A DNA stretch of 26,662 nt from Pseudomonadota bacterium. GTDB taxonomy: Bacteria > Pseudomonadota > Gammaproteobacteria > Steroidobacterales > Steroidobacteraceae. Below the pieces are notes generated by a model. It was not told the origin of the DNA. It was given only the letters and a program-made list of their open reading frames with translations, and made no database searches. The stretch spans positions 1 to 26,662 of the forward strand of contig JAEYUC010000079.1 of NCBI GenBank assembly GCA_023433705.1, given 5' to 3'. Position numbers and translations under genes: made by a program. Positions 22,929 through 26,662 of the stretch are shown here, one piece after another (within the stretch, counting starts at the first letter, position 1; each line of letters begins with the position of its first letter).

Positions 22929-24761
22929 ATGCAGGGTCCTCAAACGCGCCGCTGGTACAACGCAATTCCGGTGACCGGGCGCTTTCACATAATGCTCGTG
23001 ATCCTCTTGTTGTCGGAGGCGGTCATCGTTGGTGGCTGCCTGCGGGCGATGGATCAGCACACCGAGGCCGGCATGGAGCTGGCGCAGGTCGCGTCCCTGC
23101 AGCGCGCGCTCGATCGCGCGCTGACCATGCAATCGGAGGGCGCGGCACTGCTGCAGGCACCCGGGGCGGCCGGCGCCGCCGAATTTCCGCGCGCGCTGCG
23201 TACGCAATTCGACGCGATCTGGGCATTGCCGGCGTCTGCCGAAGTCAAATCGATCACCGACACGCTGCGTCAGCCGGCGACCCAGTATCTCGAGGCCATT
23301 GAAACTCAGGCTCTCACCGGCGCGGGCGGCGGCGCGGACTGGGCGTTCGCGAACATCGAACCGCGCCGCATGGCGCTCGAGACCGCGTTGACCGAGGCGA
23401 TGGAGCGCATGCGCGGCGTACTGCACCGCATGGAAACGCGAGTCATCGCCGAGGCCAATCGTTCCAGTGTCGTGAGGGCGTGGGTGATCGGCGGCGGATT
23501 GCTGGCGGCGTGCATCGTCATCGCCGTATTCCTGTTCATCGCGAATTCGCTGCAGAAGTCCATCCACTCGGTTGCGGAAGTCGCGCAGGCGCTGGCCGCG
23601 GGCGACATGGACAACCGATGCGACGTGTCGGGCGACGACGAGGTGAGTGGTCTCGCGCGCATGGTCAATCTGCTCGCGGACACCATGCAGGGCATGTTGA
23701 CGCGCCTGCGCAGCGAGGCGGGGCGCAGCACTTTCAGCAACCAGCTGGTCGAAGCGCTCGAAATGGCCGACTCGGAGGCGGAGGCGGATCGCGTCATCGC
23801 GCGCGCGATGGGCGCGATCTCGGAAGTGCACCCGATGGAATTGCTGCTGGCGGATTCGTCGCGGGCGCACCTGGAACGCGCGTGCGTGCATCCCAAGACC
23901 GGCTCGCCTAACTGCTCGGTCGATTCGCCGTACAGCTGCATCGCGGTGCGTCGCGGACATCCGCAGATTTTCCCCGACGCCGAGGCGCTCAACGCCTGCC
24001 CGAAGCTGCTGGGCCGCATGGGCGGTGCGTTGTCGGCGGCCTGCGTGCCCGTCAATTTCATGGGTCGCGCGCTCGGCGTGTTGCACGTCGCGGGCGCGAA
24101 GGGCAAACCACCGAACGCGGAACAGATCGCCCAGCTCACGGCGCTCGGCGTGCACGCCGGCAATCGTATCGGCACATTGCGGGCGTTCGAGCGCTCGCAG
24201 CTCCAGGCGAGCACCGACAGCCTCACGGGTCTCACCAACCGGCGCGTGGCGGAGGAAGTGCTCGCGAATCTGCTCGCGGTCGATTCGGCGTTCGCCGTCG
24301 TCATGGCGGATCTCGACTTCTTCAAGCGACTCAACGACACGATGGGGCACGACGCGGGCGATCGCGCGCTCAAGTTGTTCTCGGACACCGCGCGCGGCGT
24401 GGTGCGCGATCGCGATCACGTCGTGCGCTGGGGCGGCGAGGAGTTCGCGCTGCTGTTGCCGGGCGCGAACGCGGAACGTGCGCTCGAGGTGGTGGGAAGA
24501 CTGCGCGCCGCGCTGGCACAGGCGCATCTGGTATCGGGCACGCCGATCTTCACCGCCAGTTTCGGCATCGCCGATTCGACGATGGCGCGTGACCGGGAAG
24601 CGTTGATCCGGCTCGCCGACGAGGCGCTGTATCGCTCGAAGCAGGCGGGCCGCGATTGCTGCACGGTGGCGGATCCGCTGCTCGTGGGTCCGTCCGCGCT
24701 GCGTCGCGAGCGCGATCAGGGCGCGGTCGTCGACATCGCGCAGGTGGCGCGCAGCGGCTGA
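22929..24761 (+). CDS. Membrane diguanylate cyclase with HAMP, GAF-like and GGDEF domains
   Basis: Predicted to make cyclic di-GMP from GTP in response to an external or internal signal. Of 610 residues: transmembrane helix about 18-40; helical periplasmic sensor about 41-180; second helix about 184-206; HAMP (about 207-260); GAF-like domain (about 270-420); and a C-terminal GGDEF domain. The active site is GGEEF at 502-506, and an intact inhibitory I-site RDRD at 493-496 predicts product feedback. DSLTGLTNRR and DLDFFKRLNDTMGHDAGDRAL are typical. The GAF-like domain has several cysteines (SPNCSVDSPYSC, NACPKL), which recur in related cyclases to my memory. A TAGGG Shine-Dalgarno precedes the ATG. 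Confidence 0.93.
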   Translation: MQGPQTRRWYNAIPVTGRFHIMLVILLLSEAVIVGGCLRAMDQHTEAGMELAQVASLQRALDRALTMQSEGAALLQAPGAAGAAEFPRALRTQFDAIWALPASAEVKSITDTLRQPATQYLEAIETQALTGAGGGADWAFANIEPRRMALETALTEAMERMRGVLHRMETRVIAEANRSSVVRAWVIGGGLLAACIVIAVFLFIANSLQKSIHSVAEVAQALAAGDMDNRCDVSGDDEVSGLARMVNLLADTMQGMLTRLRSEAGRSTFSNQLVEALEMADSEAEADRVIARAMGAISEVHPMELLLADSSRAHLERACVHPKTGSPNCSVDSPYSCIAVRRGHPQIFPDAEALNACPKLLGRMGGALSAACVPVNFMGRALGVLHVAGAKGKPPNAEQIAQLTALGVHAGNRIGTLRAFERSQLQASTDSLTGLTNRRVAEEVLANLLAVDSAFAVVMADLDFFKRLNDTMGHDAGDRALKLFSDTARGVVRDRDHVVRWGGEEFALLLPGANAERALEVVGRLRAALAQAHLVSGTPIFTASFGIADSTMARDREALIRLADEALYRSKQAGRDCCTVADPLLVGPSALRRERDQGAVVDIAQVARSG

Positions 24762-24770
24762 TCGTCAGCG

Positions 24771-24790
24771 GGGGTTTTTCCCCACTTTTT
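24771..24790 (+). terminator. Intrinsic terminator of the diguanylate cyclase gene
   Basis: GGGG (24771-24774), a TTTTT loop and CCCC (24780-24783) are followed by AC and a T5 run ending at 24790. It lies 9 bp after the stop and between convergent genes. The stem is short, so strength is uncertain. A separate 14-bp perfect palindrome at 24806-24819 lies inside the end of the convergent gene. Confidence 0.6.
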
Positions 24791-24800
24791 ACACCGGCAC

Positions 24801-25391
24801 CTAATCCCCACCGGTGGGGGGACGGACTTCGCAGGTGAACTTGTCGTTGCGCCAATCGACCTGCGCCGACGTGCCCTTGACGAGAAAGCTCACGTCCGGC
24901 GCGACGAACTTCGTGCCCTTGGCGCCGGGCTCGGACCAGGCGATCACGGTCTCGCTACCGCGTTGCAGGCGCGCGCTCGCGGGCTCGGTATGGAAGTACT
25001 TCGCGACAATGGGGTCCGCGCGGCCGGCGCAATCGAACGTGTACGGTCCGCGCGAGGGCACCAGCTCGTAAAGTGCCTGAAGCTCGCCGATGCGCGATTG
25101 ATAGGCGCGCGCGACGCAGGTTTGCATCGCGGCGCCATCCTTCGAGCATCCGTCGCGAGTCCCGGTCCAGCTCTCCTGTTCGGCGCGCAGCGCCTTCCTT
25201 TCCTTCTTCGCCTTCGAGAATGCCCCGCGATACACCTCGTCCATCTTGCGGTCGAGCGCGGCGAGATCGGCATCCTTGCAGATCATCGTCTGGACGTCGC
25301 CCTGTGCCTTGCGGCAGTCGAACGAGGGGCCGTCGGCGGCGGCGGCGAGGAGGGGCAGCAGGGACATGGTAGTCAGAACGATGCTTCGCAT
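24801..25391 (-). CDS. Secreted LprI-like plus MliC-like lysozyme-inhibitor fusion
   Basis: Probably a periplasmic protein that blocks host or competitor lysozyme. The 196 residues begin with a signal peptide (about 1-19, cleavage likely near AAAAA). The first domain (about 22-110) looks like LprI/DUF1311: PSFDCRKAQGDVQTMIC, DLAALDRKMDEVYRGAF, EQESWTGTRDGC, AYQSRIGEL. The second (about 112-192) looks like the MliC C-type lysozyme inhibitor: YTFDCAGRADPIVAKYF, TKFVAPDVSFLVKGTSAQVDW, FTCEV. There is no lipobox cysteine, so it is probably soluble. A GGGAG Shine-Dalgarno lies 5 nt before the ATG. It starts 1 nt after the sixA stop and is the last gene of its operon. Function is inferred from the two family resemblances. 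Confidence 0.78.
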   Translation of the reverse strand: MRSIVLTTMSLLPLLAAAADGPSFDCRKAQGDVQTMICKDADLAALDRKMDEVYRGAFSKAKKERKALRAEQESWTGTRDGCSKDGAAMQTCVARAYQSRIGELQALYELVPSRGPYTFDCAGRADPIVAKYFHTEPASARLQRGSETVIAWSEPGAKGTKFVAPDVSFLVKGTSAQVDWRNDKFTCEVRPPTGGD

Positions 25392-25392
25392 C

Positions 25393-25914
25393 TCAGCTCC
25401 CGAAATCGAAGAAACGGCGCGGCGAGTCGCGTTCCGTGTCGCGCACGCAGCGGCGGTCGATGAGTTTCCAGCTCGCGCAGTCCACTGTCATGGTGAGCGT
25501 GCCGCAGGTCGGCAGGTCGTTGGTCACGGCCTCGGGCGCGAGCGAGATCGCGGCGGCCGATATTCCCGGATTGTGGCCGATGACCATGAGGTGACCGATG
25601 CGCGGTCCGGTCGCGCGGATCGTCTCGATGATGTATTCGCCGTCGGCGAGGTACAGGGAATCCTCGGCCTGCAGGCGGCGCGCGGCGACGCCGAGCACCT
25701 TGGCGAACGTCGCGGCGGTTTCGCGCGTGCGCACGGCCGCGCTCACGAGGATCAGGTCCGGCACGAGACCGCGTTCCTGGAATCGCCGCGCCATCTCGCT
25801 GGCCTCGCTGTGTCCCTTGCGGCTGAGCGGACGCTCGAAGTCGCGAACGCTCGCGTCCTGCTCCGCGTTCGCGTGGCGGACGAGCGTCAGACGCTGCGGC
25901 TTGTCAGTGGTCAA
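25393..25914 (-). CDS. sixA: SixA-like histidine phosphatase
   Basis: Member of the histidine phosphatase superfamily; SixA removes phosphate from histidine in phosphorelay or PTS proteins. The 173 residues carry the catalytic LVRHANAEQD motif (RHxxA form), RPLSRKGHSEA, the VRTRET arginine motif and the second histidine in VIGHNPG. The TTG start at 25914 overlaps the Rieske gene stop as TTGA; the in-frame upstream extension runs through the Rieske gene in another frame and is not coding. No strong Shine-Dalgarno is seen, so coupling to the Rieske gene is likely. The physiological substrate is not shown by the sequence. Confidence 0.88.
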   Translation of the reverse strand: MTTDKPQRLTLVRHANAEQDASVRDFERPLSRKGHSEASEMARRFQERGLVPDLILVSAAVRTRETAATFAKVLGVAARRLQAEDSLYLADGEYIIETIRATGPRIGHLMVIGHNPGISAAAISLAPEAVTNDLPTCGTLTMTVDCASWKLIDRRCVRDTERDSPRRFFDFGS

Positions 25915-26219
25915 GGCCGTATCTCGATGCGTCCCGCGGACTCGCGCACCTCGAAGATCCGCAACGGCTCGTAGGCGGGAGGGGACAGCGCATCGCCGGT
26001 GCGCAGGCAGAAGCGCGCGCCGTGGCGGGGACAGGTGATTTCCGAATCCTCGATCGGGGCATCGTCGAACGGCGCGTCGTCGTGGGTACAGCGGTCCTCG
26101 AAGGCGTAGAGGTTGCCACCAACCCGCGCGACGCGCACGCGGTAGCCGTTGACGTCGCCCTCCAGGCGCTGCGTGGCGGCGAGCTCTTCCGCGCTGCCGA
26201 TATCGACCCAATCGGACAT
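25911..26219 (-). CDS. Rieske-type [2Fe-2S] ferredoxin
   Basis: Small electron carrier or ferredoxin component. The 102 residues form a single Rieske domain with cluster ligands Cys44 and His46 (RCTHDDAP) and Cys63 and His66 (CPRHGARF). There is no oxygenase domain and no signal peptide, so it is cytosolic. It follows the sufT-like gene by 23 bp, a link seen in SUF iron-sulfur assembly clusters, which suggests a housekeeping or assembly-related role. The cysteine pair for a bridging disulfide found in bc1-type Rieske proteins is absent. No Shine-Dalgarno is visible. Confidence 0.94.
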   Translation of the reverse strand: MSDWVDIGSAEELAATQRLEGDVNGYRVRVARVGGNLYAFEDRCTHDDAPFDDAPIEDSEITCPRHGARFCLRTGDALSPPAYEPLRIFEVRESAGRIEIRP

Positions 26220-26242
26220 GATGTTAGGAGTTTACCGGATCG

Positions 26243-26662
26243 TCAGAACATTCCGGTCTGCAGGCGTGCCGCCTCCGACATCATCGACTGGTTCCAGGGC
26301 GGATCGAACACGAGCTCCACGTTTGCCACCGCAACCGTGGGGATGATCTCGAGCTTCTGCTTGATGTCCTGGACCAGCACGTCGCCCATGCCGCAGCCGG
26401 GCGCCGTGAGTGTGAGGCGCACGTTGATCGCACGCTGGCCATCCGACTGGATGCTCACCGTGCATTCGTAGACCAACCCGAGGTCGACGATGTTGATCGG
26501 GATCTCGGGGTCGTAACAGGTCCGCAACTGGTCCCAAGCGATCGCGAGCACGTCGTCCTCGGTGGCGTTGGGCGGCAGCTCGGGTGGTTTGACGACTTCC
26601 TTGCCGATCGCGTCGGCGTCCGCGCCCGCGAGCCGGAACAGGTTGCCTTCCATGTACAGCGT
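26243..26662 (-). CDS. sufT: SufT-like MIP18/DUF59 iron-sulfur protein, 5' end outside window
   Basis: SufT-type proteins help mature iron-sulfur proteins, as accessory factors or carriers in the SUF pathway. The frame stays open to the window edge, giving 139 visible residues. The ATG at 26653 is probably internal, because the preceding residues (Thr-Leu-Tyr) and EGNLFRLAGADADAIGKE match the interior of SufT, which has an extra N-terminal domain. DUF59 motifs are clear: CYDPEIPINIVDLGLVY, the conserved cysteine in TAPGCGMGDVL, and a C-terminal FDPPWNQSMMSEAARLQTGMF-like end. It leads a minus-strand operon with the Rieske, SixA and LprI-MliC genes; further suf genes may lie outside the window. 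Confidence 0.88.
   Translation of the reverse strand, partial: TLYMEGNLFRLAGADADAIGKEVVKPPELPPNATEDDVLAIAWDQLRTCYDPEIPINIVDLGLVYECTVSIQSDGQRAINVRLTLTAPGCGMGDVLVQDIKQKLEIIPTVAVANVELVFDPPWNQSMMSEAARLQTGMF

Noticed and set aside
22701..24527. 608-codon open frame antisense to the diguanylate cyclase
   Set aside because: It lies opposite a recognised GGDEF protein, is His/Arg-rich and low in motifs, and has no start context. It is a codon-phase shadow.
24806..24819. 14-bp perfect palindrome as an operator
   Set aside because: It lies inside the final codons of the LprI-MliC gene and is a simple CCCC/GGGG run; chance in GC-rich coding sequence is enough to explain it.
25915..26211. In-frame N-terminal extension of sixA
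   Set aside because: It overlaps the Rieske gene in another frame and precedes the conserved LVRHANA start region.

Overview
The window is a high-GC segment of a proteobacterial chromosome carrying mostly housekeeping genes. Gene content and order (dnaB-alr; ffh next to rpsP-rimM-trmD-rplS; kbl-tdh; hslR; sppA; cnoX) point to a gammaproteobacterium. A soil or freshwater lineage near Steroidobacterales/Xanthomonadales is my guess, not something the sequence proves. I see no rRNA, tRNA, insertion sequence, prophage or CRISPR array.

Layout. At 2-1665, the 3' end of an intein-interrupted dnaB runs into alr through a 4-bp TTGA overlap. A very long perfect inverted repeat (1667-1751) separates alr from the convergent pair stp (PP2C phosphatase) and a two-domain FHA protein. 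radA (3658-5004) converges on a membrane operon of a CorC/HlyC-type CNNM-CBS transporter and an unassigned anchored periplasmic protein (5006-7146). ffh starts 32 bp away on the other strand and is followed by rpsP-rimM-trmD-rplS, then sppA and a divergent ClC-family channel/antiporter homologue (to 13997). On the minus strand, kbl-tdh (threonine to glycine) plus an ankyrin-repeat protein form an operon (13990-17392). Divergent from it are hslR and a YhhQ-type queuosine-precursor transporter. cnoX (thioredoxin-TPR co-chaperone) is divergent from a bifunctional putA without a DNA-binding domain, which is followed by a membrane diguanylate cyclase. The right end holds a minus-strand cluster: sufT-like (cut by the window edge), a Rieske ferredoxin, a SixA-like phosphatase and a LprI-MliC-type lysozyme-inhibitor fusion.

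Themes. Two regulatory habits recur. First, several genes without a Shine-Dalgarno sequence have a -10 box ending 6-10 nt before the start codon (ffh, putA, hslR, perhaps corC), which predicts leaderless or nearly leaderless mRNAs. Second, three gene pairs are coupled by a TTGA stop/start overlap (dnaB/alr, corC/5006-5863, rieske/sixA). The clearest mobile component is the dnaB intein. I did not find a convincing wholly new multi-gene system. The best leads are the intein, the leaderless-start pattern, the 28-bp-arm palindrome, the 26-bp tandem duplication at the cnoX stop, the LprI-MliC fusion in a sufT/Rieske/SixA operon, and the unassigned periplasmic protein coupled to corC.
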